Shown here: positions 6,405 to 13,577 of the stretch, piece after piece
Numbering within the stretch: the stretch's first letter is position 1
How the letters are laid out: every line of letters begins with the position of its first letter
DNA from: Pseudomonadota bacterium
GTDB lineage: Bacteria > Pseudomonadota > Alphaproteobacteria > Rhizobiales > Devosiaceae
Direction of reading: 5' to 3'
Assembly: GCA_023415605.1 (NCBI GenBank)
Contig: JAEZKB010000177.1
Location: 1 to 16,705 of the forward strand
DNA: 16,705 bases
Program-made: the position numbers and the translations under genes
Notes under the pieces: model-generated
Seen by the model: only the letters and a program-made list of their open reading frames with translations
The model's database searches: none
What the model was told of the DNA's origin: nothing

Positions 6405-7799
6405 ATGGGAACGCGCGTAGAATCCGACTCGATGGGCACGATCAATGTGCCGAGCGAAAAGTATTACGGCGCGCAGACCGCCCGAAGCCTCGCCAATTTC
6501 GACATCGGCGGTGAGAAGATGCCGGTCGAGATCATCCGCGCGTTCGGCATCCTCAAGAAGGCGGCGGCGCTCGCCAACCATAAGCTTGGCCTCCTCGACG
6601 AGAAGACCCGTGACCTGATCGTCACCGCGGCCGATGAAGTAATCGGCGGAAAACTGGCCGACCATTTCCCGCTGGTGGTGTGGCAGACTGGGTCCGGCAC
6701 CCAATCGAACATGAACGTCAACGAGGTGATCTCGAACCGTGCCATCGAGCTCGCCGGTGGCACGATGGGCTCGAAAAAGCCCGTGCATCCCAACGATCAC
6801 GTCAATATGAGCCAGTCGTCCAACGATACCTATCCGACGGCCATGCATATCGCGGCGGTCGAGGCGGTGCAGAATTATCTCGTCGAGCGCGTCATGCTGC
6901 TCCGGGACACCCTCGACGCCAAGTCCAGGCAGTTCATGGATGTGGTCAAGATCGGCCGTACCCACCTCCAGGACGCCACCCCGCTCACCCTGGGGCAGGA
7001 GATGAGCGGCTGGGTGGCGCAACTGGATCTGGCGCTCAAAGCCATTCAGGCCACTATGCCGCAGATGTACGAACTCGCGCTGGGCGGCACCGCCGTTGGT
7101 ACCGGCCTCAACGCGCACCCGAAATACGCGGTGGCGGTGGCGGAAGAGATCGCCAAGCTCACCGGCCACCCCTTCGTTACCGCACCGAACAAATATGCAG
7201 TGATGGCGGGTCACGACGCCTTTGTCGGCGCGTCGGGTGCGCTCAAGCAGCTTGCCGCGGCGCTGATGAAGATCGCCAACGATGTGCGCTGGCTGGCCTC
7301 CGGCCCTCGCTCGGGCCTAGGCGAACTCACGATTCCGGAGAACGAGCCCGGCTCGTCAATCATGCCGGGCAAGGTGAACCCGACGCAGGCCGAGGCCACC
7401 ACCATGGTCGCCGTACAAGTCATGGGCAACGACGCGGCGATCGGCTTTGCCGCCAGCCAGGGCAATTTCGAGCTCAACGTCTTCAAGCCGGTCATCGCCT
7501 ACAACTTCCTGCAGTCGGTGCGTCTCCTCGCCGACGCCGCCAAGAGCTTCAACGACCACTGCGCCGTCGGCATTGAGCCCGACAAGGCGCGCATCAAGCA
7601 GCTGGTGGATCAGTCGTTGATGCTGGTGACGGCGCTCAACCGGAAGATCGGCTACGACAATGCTGCCAAGATTGCCAAGAACGCTCACAAGAAGGGCTCG
7701 ACGCTCAAGGAGTCGGCGATCGAGCTGGGGTTGCTGACGTCGGAAGAGTTCGACGCCGAAGTGAAGCCCGAAAACATGGTCGGCACGCTCAAACTCTGA
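6405..7799 (+). CDS. fumC: Class II fumarate hydratase
   Basis: FumC interconverts fumarate and malate in the TCA cycle as an iron-independent, oxygen-stable homotetramer. The frame is open upstream from a TTG at 6351, but that extension would translate the rpmF terminator. The ATG at 6405 follows CGGAGA and gives 464 residues, the normal length, beginning MGTRVESDSMGTINVP. Family signatures seen are YYGAQTARSLANF, VVWQTGSGTQSNMNVNEV, HPNDHVNMSQSSNDTYPTAMH, KIGRTHLQDATPLTLGQE, and the fumarase/aspartase signature GSSIMPGKVNP at 316-326, where S318 aligns with the catalytic serine of E. coli FumC. Aspartase is less likely given the VNMSQSSND and GTGLN contexts. Its stop overlaps the next start as TGATG. 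Confidence 0.96.
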   Translation: MGTRVESDSMGTINVPSEKYYGAQTARSLANFDIGGEKMPVEIIRAFGILKKAAALANHKLGLLDEKTRDLIVTAADEVIGGKLADHFPLVVWQTGSGTQSNMNVNEVISNRAIELAGGTMGSKKPVHPNDHVNMSQSSNDTYPTAMHIAAVEAVQNYLVERVMLLRDTLDAKSRQFMDVVKIGRTHLQDATPLTLGQEMSGWVAQLDLALKAIQATMPQMYELALGGTAVGTGLNAHPKYAVAVAEEIAKLTGHPFVTAPNKYAVMAGHDAFVGASGALKQLAAALMKIANDVRWLASGPRSGLGELTIPENEPGSSIMPGKVNPTQAEATTMVAVQVMGNDAAIGFAASQGNFELNVFKPVIAYNFLQSVRLLADAAKSFNDHCAVGIEPDKARIKQLVDQSLMLVTALNRKIGYDNAAKIAKNAHKKGSTLKESAIELGLLTSEEFDAEVKPENMVGTLKL

Positions 7800-8200
7800 T
7801 GCGCCTCGTCCTCGCCGCCGCGCTGAGCCTGCTGTCGGTCCCGGCTTTGGCCGAGACGCCACAGGCCCTCGCCGAGCGGCTGGACCTGACGTCGTTCCCC
7901 AATTCGACCGGCCCGCGTCGCGATGTGGGCCTTTTCACCTTCTCAGATTTTGGCTTCACCGCGATCGAGGCGGATGGTCCGGTTGTGCGTTTCGCCGATC
8001 CAGAAGATGGCTGGACCTTCATCGTCATGCTGCTCGAGCCCCGCAACGGTCGGCAACGGCTCTGTGTGGAAGACAAGGCAGAAAACGGCGGCAGCTACCA
8101 CACCCGCCATGCCTACGAGGTCGTCGAAGGCCGCACCGGCCTCGTCCACGCCACCGCCACCCGTGTCACCGACCCCAAGTGTGCTGCCCTGGGCGAGTAG
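7799..8200 (+). CDS. Secreted protein of unknown function
   Basis: This 133-residue protein has a clear signal peptide (MRLVLAAALSLLSVPALA-ET, cleavage near residue 18-19). The mature part has no motif I know. It contains an N-terminal helix (TPQALAERLDL), strand-like segments (RDVGLFTFSDFGFTAIEADGPVVRF, WTFIVMLLEPRNGRQRLCVED, SYHTRHAYEVVEGRTGLVHATATRV) and two cysteines (in RLCVED and near the end, DPKCAALGE) that could form a disulfide in the periplasm. It starts at the A of the fumC stop region (TGATG), so translation is probably coupled to fumC. This need not mean a shared function. GC-rich codon use looks like its neighbours. Confidence 0.7.
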   Translation: MRLVLAAALSLLSVPALAETPQALAERLDLTSFPNSTGPRRDVGLFTFSDFGFTAIEADGPVVRFADPEDGWTFIVMLLEPRNGRQRLCVEDKAENGGSYHTRHAYEVVEGRTGLVHATATRVTDPKCAALGE

Positions 8201-8279
8201 GGGGCCAACGGTGCGTCGGTATGCCTCGCAACCCGAACACCCCTTCGCGAATTTCTTCTCTGAAACAGGAGAAATCGAC

Positions 8280-8546
8280 ATGACCGAGGGAAATATCCGG
8301 GCGCTCCGAGAGCTACGCGAAGGAATCGTCGAGCGGCGCCGGCAGGCAGCGCAGTCGGGCGATGCCGATACTGTCATCGCGGCGCAAAAGCAGATCGTCT
8401 TGATCGACGAGGCTATTGCGGATGAACGCGCTCTCGGCCAGGCGCAGAAGGACGAAGAGGCGATGGGTCGCGCCATGCGCCAAGACACCAATCACGATAT
8501 CGGCGATGTCAGCATCATCTCCGACGCCATCAAGATCGCCCACTAG
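8280..8546 (+). CDS. Small helical protein, unknown function
   Basis: This 88-residue protein starts at an ATG preceded by CAGGAGAAATCGAC, an excellent ribosome binding site. The frame is open further upstream, but that part overlaps the secreted-protein gene in another frame. The sequence is rich in Ala, Glu, Arg and Gln and predicts as two long amphipathic helices (NIRALRELREGIVERRRQAA and DTVIAAQKQIVLIDEAIADE), which suggests a helical hairpin or coiled coil. There is no signal peptide, membrane helix or cysteine. I recognise no family. It lies 79 bases after the secreted protein and ends 15 bases from the convergent ChaC gene. Confidence 0.65.
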   Translation: MTEGNIRALRELREGIVERRRQAAQSGDADTVIAAQKQIVLIDEAIADERALGQAQKDEEAMGRAMRQDTNHDIGDVSIISDAIKIAH

Positions 8547-8561
8547 CGACGGCGCCGGCCT

Positions 8562-9122
8562 CTAAAGGCTCTTGGCGGTCACTGCTACGTCAATACCGCC
8601 CAGAACCTCGACCAGCTCATCGAGATAACGGTCGCGAATGCCTAATGAGGCCAGGATCTTGGCGGTCTCAATGACATATTCGGTGTTGGGGCCGGACTCT
8701 CCGTGCGCGGCACGCACCAGCCGGGCCTGCTCGGCGACTTCGAGCCGGCCCGCATATTGTGCGTGCTTCTCGTCGACGAGGAACACCAGCGCATCAGCAG
8801 GTCCGACGCCATCGACCCGAACCGGCCGCAACTGCTCGCGATAGACACCCTTGTCGAGTTCGCGCTCGCGGAGATAGTCGACCACTTCGGGCCAACGCTG
8901 GTCTTCGACCTCGAATCCCATGCCGCGGCAGGAGCCACCACGCACCAAGCCAAAGACGAGGCCGGGCTGCGCTTCTGTGCCGCGATGCCGATGTGAGTAG
9001 ATGCAGAGGCTCCGGTGTGCGCCGCTGAGCAGCGCCGGCACCTGACGGATAAAGGGAAAGCCCGGGTTCCAGATCAGCGAGCCATAGCCAAAAACCCAGT
9101 GACTCGTGATTTCGGCTGCCAT
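8562..9122 (-). CDS. ChaC-type gamma-glutamylcyclotransferase
   Basis: ChaC enzymes split glutathione into 5-oxoproline and Cys-Gly in the cytoplasm. The 186-residue protein shows the substrate-binding loop FGYGSLIWNPGF (11-22), HRGTEAQPGLVFGLVRGGSC (46-65) and YLRERELDKGVYREQLRPV (from 83), where E88 aligns with the glutamate described as catalytic in ChaC proteins. GESGPNTEYVIETAKILASLGIRDRYLDEL is the family's C-terminal helical region. The minus-strand frame is open far upstream to 9782, but that part is antisense to the DUF2125 gene. The ATG at 9122 has an AGGA Shine-Dalgarno sequence and begins directly with the family's first strand. It is divergent from the DUF2125 gene (82 bases). 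Confidence 0.9.
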   Translation of the reverse strand: MAAEITSHWVFGYGSLIWNPGFPFIRQVPALLSGAHRSLCIYSHRHRGTEAQPGLVFGLVRGGSCRGMGFEVEDQRWPEVVDYLRERELDKGVYREQLRPVRVDGVGPADALVFLVDEKHAQYAGRLEVAEQARLVRAAHGESGPNTEYVIETAKILASLGIRDRYLDELVEVLGGIDVAVTAKSL

Positions 9123-9204
9123 GCCGTCCTGCCGCTCCTTGCTTTCGCCGCCAAGTCTGGTGAGAAGTCTGGCAAATTTGCGCCGCCGCATCCGGGACAA
9201 CAGC

Positions 9205-10209
9205 ATGAAACGATTCGCCTGGCTTTTCTTGATCGTCGTGTTCGTCGCAGGCCTCTGGAGCGCCGGCTGGTTCTTCGCCGCCGGCCAGGTGCGGCAGAGC
9301 ATAGAGCAGCTGGCAGCCAATGATGGCGACATCGATCCGAAGCTGACTTGCGGCACACTCAACGTCACCGGATTCCCGTTCCGCATCGATGTCGACTGCG
9401 CCGATGCAACGCTGGTCGCCGAGGACCTGACCGTCACTGCCGCCGGCTTCCGTGCCAGCGCGCAGGTGGATAACCCCGCCCATGTGCTGGTCTCGGCCCG
9501 GGCGCCGATCACCGGTGCCAACGCCTTTTTCGGCACCTCGAGCCGGCTCGATTTTACCGACCTGCAGGGTAGCGCCCGGCTCACCACGAACGACTTCATT
9601 AAAGGCCTCGGCGGCGACGGCTGGCGCATCGCCCGGCTGTCGGTGGTGGGCAATGGCCTCGACTGGGTCGAGACCACCGCCGGCAGCGACCTGCCGCAGG
9701 TCAAGGCGAGCCATGCCGAACTGCAGGTGATCGATGTGCCCGAGCTCCATGACGCGGCCGCTGGCACTGCGGCACTGGCCATTTATGCGGTGGGAAGCGA
9801 TGTGGTGGCTCCCGGCTTAGCGATCGCCGATGGCGACGGGGAAGTGCAACTGCAGGTCACGGGCCTCCCCGACGACATCCGGCGTTTTGGCGATGCCGAC
9901 CTCCTCGCCGCCTGGCAAACGGCCGGCGGCAAGCTCGAGGTGATGCGGATCAACGGCACCGACGGCGAAGACCTGATCGACGCTTCAGGTACGCTGGGGC
10001 TCGACGCCAACCGCATGCTCGAAGGCGACATCACCTATGCCAATCGCGGCATCCGCGAGCGGCTGGCGCCCTACGTCAACCCGATGATCCTCGCGGTAGC
10101 CGCCGGGCTGCCGCAGGAGGATGGCACCTTCAAGCAGGCGCTGCAGTTCTCGGGCGGCGCGGTCCGCATCGGCGGTATCCCGCTCGCCAACCTCGAACCG
10201 CTGTACTAG
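9205..10209 (+). CDS. DUF2125 family exported protein
   Basis: This 334-residue protein begins with a signal anchor or uncleaved signal (MKRFAWLFLIVVFVAGLWSAGWFFAA) followed by a large periplasmic region. Family landmarks are the helix AAGQVRQSIEQLAAN, then LTCGTLNVTGFPFRIDVDCADATL with its cysteine pair, repeated strands such as HVLVSARAPI and LDFTDLQGSARL, and a C-terminal SGGAVRIGGIPLANLEPLY. The last phrase recurs at the end of DUF2125 proteins. The family is largely restricted to alphaproteobacteria. Its strand-rich sequence recalls periplasmic lipid-transport-like or AsmA-like proteins, but that is inference only. The ATG at 9205 follows GGGACAACAGC. The longer frame from 9106 lacks a signal-like start. 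The stop is 12 bases from the convergent tyrC stop. Confidence 0.88.
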   Translation: MKRFAWLFLIVVFVAGLWSAGWFFAAGQVRQSIEQLAANDGDIDPKLTCGTLNVTGFPFRIDVDCADATLVAEDLTVTAAGFRASAQVDNPAHVLVSARAPITGANAFFGTSSRLDFTDLQGSARLTTNDFIKGLGGDGWRIARLSVVGNGLDWVETTAGSDLPQVKASHAELQVIDVPELHDAAAGTAALAIYAVGSDVVAPGLAIADGDGEVQLQVTGLPDDIRRFGDADLLAAWQTAGGKLEVMRINGTDGEDLIDASGTLGLDANRMLEGDITYANRGIRERLAPYVNPMILAVAAGLPQEDGTFKQALQFSGGAVRIGGIPLANLEPLY

Positions 10210-10221
10210 GGCGCGCTGGCT

Positions 10222-11181
10222 CTAGGCGTCGTCGCCGCCGCCGTGCTCGCGCTCCGGAACGAGCTTGGGCACCGCCGCCGGGTGTGGGCGGCCGAAATCG
10301 GCCTGCGCTGTTTCCTGGCCGGCGGTGATGATGGAGCGGCGAATGGCTCGCGTGCGGGTGAAGAGTTCCTCGAGCCCCGCCCCGTCGCCAACGCGCACCG
10401 CACGTTGCAGCTGGCTGAGGTCCTCCAAGAAGCGGCCGAGCATCTCCAGCACCGCGTCGCGGTTGGTGAGGAAAATGTCGCGCCACATTACGGGGTCGCT
10501 GGCGGCAATGCGGGTAAAGTCGCGGAAGCCTGAAGCTGAGAACTTGATCACCTCGGACTGCGTATCAGCCTCGAGATCGGCCACCGTGCCCACGATATTG
10601 TAGGCAACCAGATGCGGCACATGACTGGTGATCGCCAGCACCAGGTCATGGTGCTCGGCACTCATTGCCTCGACATTGGAGCCCATCGCCTCCCAGAAGG
10701 CGCGGAGCTTCGCCGCCGCCGCGGGATCGCAGTCCTTGGCCGGTGTCAGCACGCACCAGCGGCCGACGAAGAGTTCTGGGAAGCCGGCCGCCGGGCCGGA
10801 ATGCTCCGTGCCGGCGATCGGGTGGGCCGGGACGAAATGCACGCCCTTGGGCAACAGCGGCTCGATCACCTTGACCACGTGTTGCTTGACCGAGCCGACA
10901 TCGGAGAGTATCGCGCCGGGCATCAGCGCATCCTTGATCGACTCCATCACCGGACCATAGGCTCCGACCGGAGTGCAAAGGATGACCAGATCGGCACCGC
11001 GCACCGCTTCAGCGGCGTCCAGCGTGTAGCTGTCTCCGAGGTTCAGTGACCGTGCCTCCTCCAGTGTCTCGACCTTGCGAGTGGTGATGGCAATGTGTTT
11101 AGCCAGCCCTTTGAGCCGCGCCGCCCGTGCGATCGACGAGCCGATCAGCCCGATCCCCACAAGCGTGAGTTTCTGAAACAT
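10222..11181 (-). CDS. tyrC: Prephenate/arogenate (cyclohexadienyl) dehydrogenase
   Basis: The enzyme oxidatively decarboxylates prephenate to 4-hydroxyphenylpyruvate, or arogenate to tyrosine. The 319-residue chain begins with a Rossmann fold (LTLVGIGLIGSSIARAARL, glycines 9, 11 and 14), then DLVILCTPVGAY, SDVGSVKQ and the catalytic-site motif HPIAGTEHSGP with H120, and ends in the helical dimerisation domain (ITSHVPHLVAYNIVG, SASGFRDFTRIAASDPVMWRDIFLTNRD). There is no chorismate mutase or ACT domain, so it is the monofunctional TyrC type. The end of the second beta strand reads ITTRK instead of an acidic residue, so NADP+ use is possible. It overlaps the hisC stop by one base (TGATG), placing transamination and dehydrogenation of tyrosine synthesis in one coupled operon. 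Confidence 0.94.
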   Translation of the reverse strand: MFQKLTLVGIGLIGSSIARAARLKGLAKHIAITTRKVETLEEARSLNLGDSYTLDAAEAVRGADLVILCTPVGAYGPVMESIKDALMPGAILSDVGSVKQHVVKVIEPLLPKGVHFVPAHPIAGTEHSGPAAGFPELFVGRWCVLTPAKDCDPAAAAKLRAFWEAMGSNVEAMSAEHHDLVLAITSHVPHLVAYNIVGTVADLEADTQSEVIKFSASGFRDFTRIAASDPVMWRDIFLTNRDAVLEMLGRFLEDLSQLQRAVRVGDGAGLEELFTRTRAIRRSIITAGQETAQADFGRPHPAAVPKLVPEREHGGGDDA

Positions 11182-12287
11182 CAGTTTTGCGCTCCTGCCG
11201 CGCCAAAATCCTGTAGCACCTCGACCACCGCCCGCATCGGCGCTTCGAGGCCGATGGTGATCCGGAGGCCGTTGGTGATGCCGTAACTGTGCATTTCGCG
11301 CACGAGAAGACCCCTGTCGCGCAAAGCCGTGAAGGCAGCACGAGCCGTCTCCGCATCCGGGAACAGCGCGAGGACGAAATTACCCTGGCTGGGCGGCACC
11401 TGAATGGTGTTAGAGCGCAGGCTCCGGCTCAACCAGTCGCGCCAGATGGCATTGTGCTCGCGGAGCTTTGCGGTGAATGCCGTGTCCCTTGCCGCCGCGG
11501 CGGCCACCGCCTGCGCCGACAGCGTGACGTTGAACGGCCCGCGAATGCGGTGCACCGCGTCGACGATGTGCGGCGGCCCATACATCCAACCCACCCGCTC
11601 GCCGGCAATGCCCATCTTCGAGAAGGTGCGGACCATGACCACATTCTCGGCAGCATCGACGAGATCGATGCCGACTGTGTAGTCGTCCGCCGTCACATAT
11701 TCGGCGTAGGCGCTGTCGATGACGAAAAGGATATCCGGCCGCAGGCCAGCATGCAGGCGCCGGATTTCGTCGGCGCCCAGATAGGTGCCGGTCGGGTTGT
11801 TCGGATTGGCGAGGAAGACGATCCGCGACTTCGGCGTCACTGCCCTAAGGATGGCATCGACATCGGCGCGATAGTCTGTCTCCGGCGCCATCACGATTTC
11901 CGCCGAGGCGCCGCGGGTGATGATCGGATAGACGTTGAAGCCATATTGGCTCATCACCGCCTCGTCGCCCTCGCCGAGATAGATCTGGGCGAGCAGTTGC
12001 AGGATGTCGTCGGAGCCGAAGCCGCAGACAATCCTGTCGGGATCAAGACCGTGCACTTCGCCCAGCGCCTCGCGAAGGAGCCGCGACGACCCCTCGGGAT
12101 AGATATGGAGCTTATCCGCGACGGACCGGTAGGCCTCGATGGCCTTCGGGCTGGCGCCCAGCGGGCTCTCATTGGCCGAGAGTTTCACCAGCGTCACCCC
12201 CGCGGGAACATCGGAGCGACCCGGCACATAGGGCGCGATCTTCAAGATGCCGGGCTGCGGCTGCGGGCGGATGGGCGTGTCGGTCAT
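11181..12287 (-). CDS. hisC: Histidinol-phosphate / aromatic aminotransferase
   Basis: This is a fold-type I PLP aminotransferase of 368 residues. The frame is open to 12395, but the ATG at 12287 gives the normal length and start (MTDTPIRPQPQPGILKIAPYVPG). Motifs seen are KLSANESPLGASPKAIEA, YPEGSSRLLREAL, GFGSDDILQLLAQIYLGEGD, NPNNPTGTYL, FVIDSAYAEYV, the Schiff-base lysine in TFSKMGIAGERVGW (K224), and RITIGLEAP at the C-terminus. These define HisC. Because it is directly coupled to tyrC instead of other his genes, its main substrate may be an aromatic 2-oxo acid or prephenate (the rhizobial HisC2-like situation), possibly with histidinol-phosphate activity as well. That assignment is inference from context. 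Confidence 0.93.
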   Translation of the reverse strand: MTDTPIRPQPQPGILKIAPYVPGRSDVPAGVTLVKLSANESPLGASPKAIEAYRSVADKLHIYPEGSSRLLREALGEVHGLDPDRIVCGFGSDDILQLLAQIYLGEGDEAVMSQYGFNVYPIITRGASAEIVMAPETDYRADVDAILRAVTPKSRIVFLANPNNPTGTYLGADEIRRLHAGLRPDILFVIDSAYAEYVTADDYTVGIDLVDAAENVVMVRTFSKMGIAGERVGWMYGPPHIVDAVHRIRGPFNVTLSAQAVAAAAARDTAFTAKLREHNAIWRDWLSRSLRSNTIQVPPSQGNFVLALFPDAETARAAFTALRDRGLLVREMHSYGITNGLRITIGLEAPMRAVVEVLQDFGAAGAQN

Positions 12288-12317
12288 TTGTCCGGAAGCG
12301 GCGGGAAACCGCGGCGG

Positions 12318-12346
12318 ACCATAGAGAAAGCGTCTCTCGAAGGCAA
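12318..12346 (-). promoter_or_regulatory. Possible hisC-tyrC promoter
   Basis: Read on the minus strand, TTGCCT (12346-12341) and TATGGT (12323-12318) are 17 bases apart and would start transcription about 24 bases before the hisC ATG. The match to a housekeeping promoter is moderate. It lies in the 125-base divergent region between hisC and the monooxygenase-like gene. Confidence 0.3.
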
Positions 12347-12372
12347 AGAAAACCGAGCCGCCCGCCGGGCTC
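12345..12372 (-). terminator. Weak terminator-like hairpin upstream of hisC
   Basis: On the minus strand, GAGCC (12372-12368) pairs with GGCTC (12359-12355) around an 8-base GC-rich loop. After two G's comes TTTTCTTT. The stem is short, so this is a weak intrinsic terminator at best. It could stop minus-strand read-through from the methyltransferase gene before hisC, or it could be an attenuator if the hisC transcript begins further upstream. Confidence 0.3.
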
Positions 12373-12412
12373 TGCGATAGACTGGCCGCGTGCAATGGAC
12401 GGGGAGGCTGCG

Positions 12413-12715
12413 ATGACGGCCATGAACATCGTGCATATGCGTGTCAAACCCGGCAAGGATGAGGAGTTCCTTGCCATCCACCGCGGCTTTGGGGGCGAGC
12501 CCCTCGCCGGTCTTGAGAGCTTCGACATCGTCAAGACCGGGGAGCGCAGTTATTGCGTCGTCGGTCGCTGGCAGAGCAGCGAGGCGATGGTGGCGGCGCG
12601 GCCGGCCATGATCGCCAATCTCGACCGGCTACGGCCAATCCTCGAGGACCTCGGCGGCGGGCGTGGCGTTACCGAGCCGTGGTCAGGCAATATCGTGCTG
12701 TCGCTGCCGGGCTAA
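12413..12715 (+). CDS. Antibiotic biosynthesis monooxygenase-like (ABM fold) protein
   Basis: This 100-residue protein has the pattern of a small dimeric alpha/beta-barrel (ABM-like) protein: a first strand MNIVHMRVKPGKDEEFLAIH, a second segment GLESFDIVKTGERSYCVVGRW followed by SSEAMVAARPAMIANLDRLRPIL, and a last strand region VTEPWSGNIVLSLPG. Members include haem-degrading and quinol monooxygenases and many uncharacterised stress proteins. No diagnostic active-site residue lets me choose. The ATG at 12413 has GGGGAGG six bases before it. The in-frame ATG at 12395 would bury that Shine-Dalgarno sequence inside the gene. It is divergent from hisC, and its TAA stop overlaps the stop of the convergent methyltransferase (12712-12715). 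Confidence 0.75.
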   Translation: MTAMNIVHMRVKPGKDEEFLAIHRGFGGEPLAGLESFDIVKTGERSYCVVGRWQSSEAMVAARPAMIANLDRLRPILEDLGGGRGVTEPWSGNIVLSLPG

Positions 12716-13455
12716 CGGTCGGGTGGCATCTCAAGCGCTGCCTGCGGGCTCAGCGCCGGGACGCGCACGAACCGCTCCGTCTTTTTCCGACGCGGCACGG
12801 CGGGAAAGAGCTCCTTGCGGGCCGATACCACCATGACGCCCGAGAACATCGGCATGAGGATGCGGCCGACGCGCTCAAAGAGGCGCGTCGACTTGAGCAC
12901 CAGGCTGCGCTGGCTCGGCGGCAGATAGAGCGCATCGCGCCAGTGCTCGGGAATGAAGCTGTGGTCGCGCAATAGCCGCTCCAACTGCGAGCGGCTATAG
13001 GGGTGACCGTCGCCGAAGGGCGTATTGTCGGTGCGGGCCCAGATGCCCTGCCGGCGCGGTACGACAACGATCAACCGGGCATTGGGCGCCGCCACGCGCC
13101 AAAGTTCGCGCATCAGTTCTTCGGCGTCGGCGATGTGCTCGAAGGCATGCACCGCTATGATGAGGTCGACTGCTGCATCGGTGAGCGGCATTTCCAACGG
13201 ATCGCAGAGGACCGTGTGCGACGGACCCTCACGTGGCCAGGCCGAGGCCCCCTGCCGGGCCGGCATGAAAGCCAGCACCCGCTCGGCCTTGTCGAGAGCA
13301 AAGCGCAGATAGGGCGTCGCAAAACCGAGTCCCAGGACGCGCTGGCCTCGTACGTTGCCGCTCAGCCGGATCACCTCCTCACGCACCAGGGCGCGAGAAA
13401 TCTTGCCCAGCGGCGACTTGTAGAAGCCGATGAGGCGCGTGACGTCCGTGCTCAT
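12712..13455 (-). CDS. Class I SAM-dependent methyltransferase
   Basis: This 247-residue protein has a Methyltransf_11-like core. Motif I is VRGQRVLGLGFATPYL (residues about 35-50), unusual because the acidic residue usually after the first strand (VLDxG) is a glycine. Later motifs are normal: CDPLEMPLTDAAVDLIIAVHAFEHIADAEELMRELWRVAAPNARLIVVVP. A downstream conserved-looking block, RRQGIWARTDNTPFGDGHPYS, is typical of the uncharacterised rhizobial methyltransferases I recall next to gloB. The C-terminus is basic and proline-rich. The substrate is unknown. The start ATG at 13455 lies 122 bases from the divergent gloB start, which supports a conserved pair. Confidence 0.85.
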   Translation of the reverse strand: MSTDVTRLIGFYKSPLGKISRALVREEVIRLSGNVRGQRVLGLGFATPYLRFALDKAERVLAFMPARQGASAWPREGPSHTVLCDPLEMPLTDAAVDLIIAVHAFEHIADAEELMRELWRVAAPNARLIVVVPRRQGIWARTDNTPFGDGHPYSRSQLERLLRDHSFIPEHWRDALYLPPSQRSLVLKSTRLFERVGRILMPMFSGVMVVSARKELFPAVPRRKKTERFVRVPALSPQAALEMPPDR

Positions 13456-13577
13456 GCGTTCCCCATTGGAATTGTCCTACTACTCACTTTAGGCCTGCCT
13501 GCTGACGCAAGGCTTGCTAGAGTCTGCGCGCTTGCGACGGGCTTGTCACGCCCGCGCCAACTTCTGGAGTGCGACAA

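Noticed and set aside
5766..7214. 482-codon minus-strand open frame across mtgA, rpmF and fumC
   Set aside because: It spans three well-supported plus-strand genes and a terminator, and is arginine/histidine-rich with no motifs. It is a GC-driven shadow.
9123..9782. Upstream extension of the ChaC frame (open to 9782)
   Set aside because: It is antisense to the DUF2125 gene. The family's first strand and a Shine-Dalgarno sequence fit the ATG at 9122.
11289..12380. 363-codon plus-strand open frame opposite hisC
   Set aside because: It is a shadow of hisC. Its composition is skewed and it has no recognisable domain.
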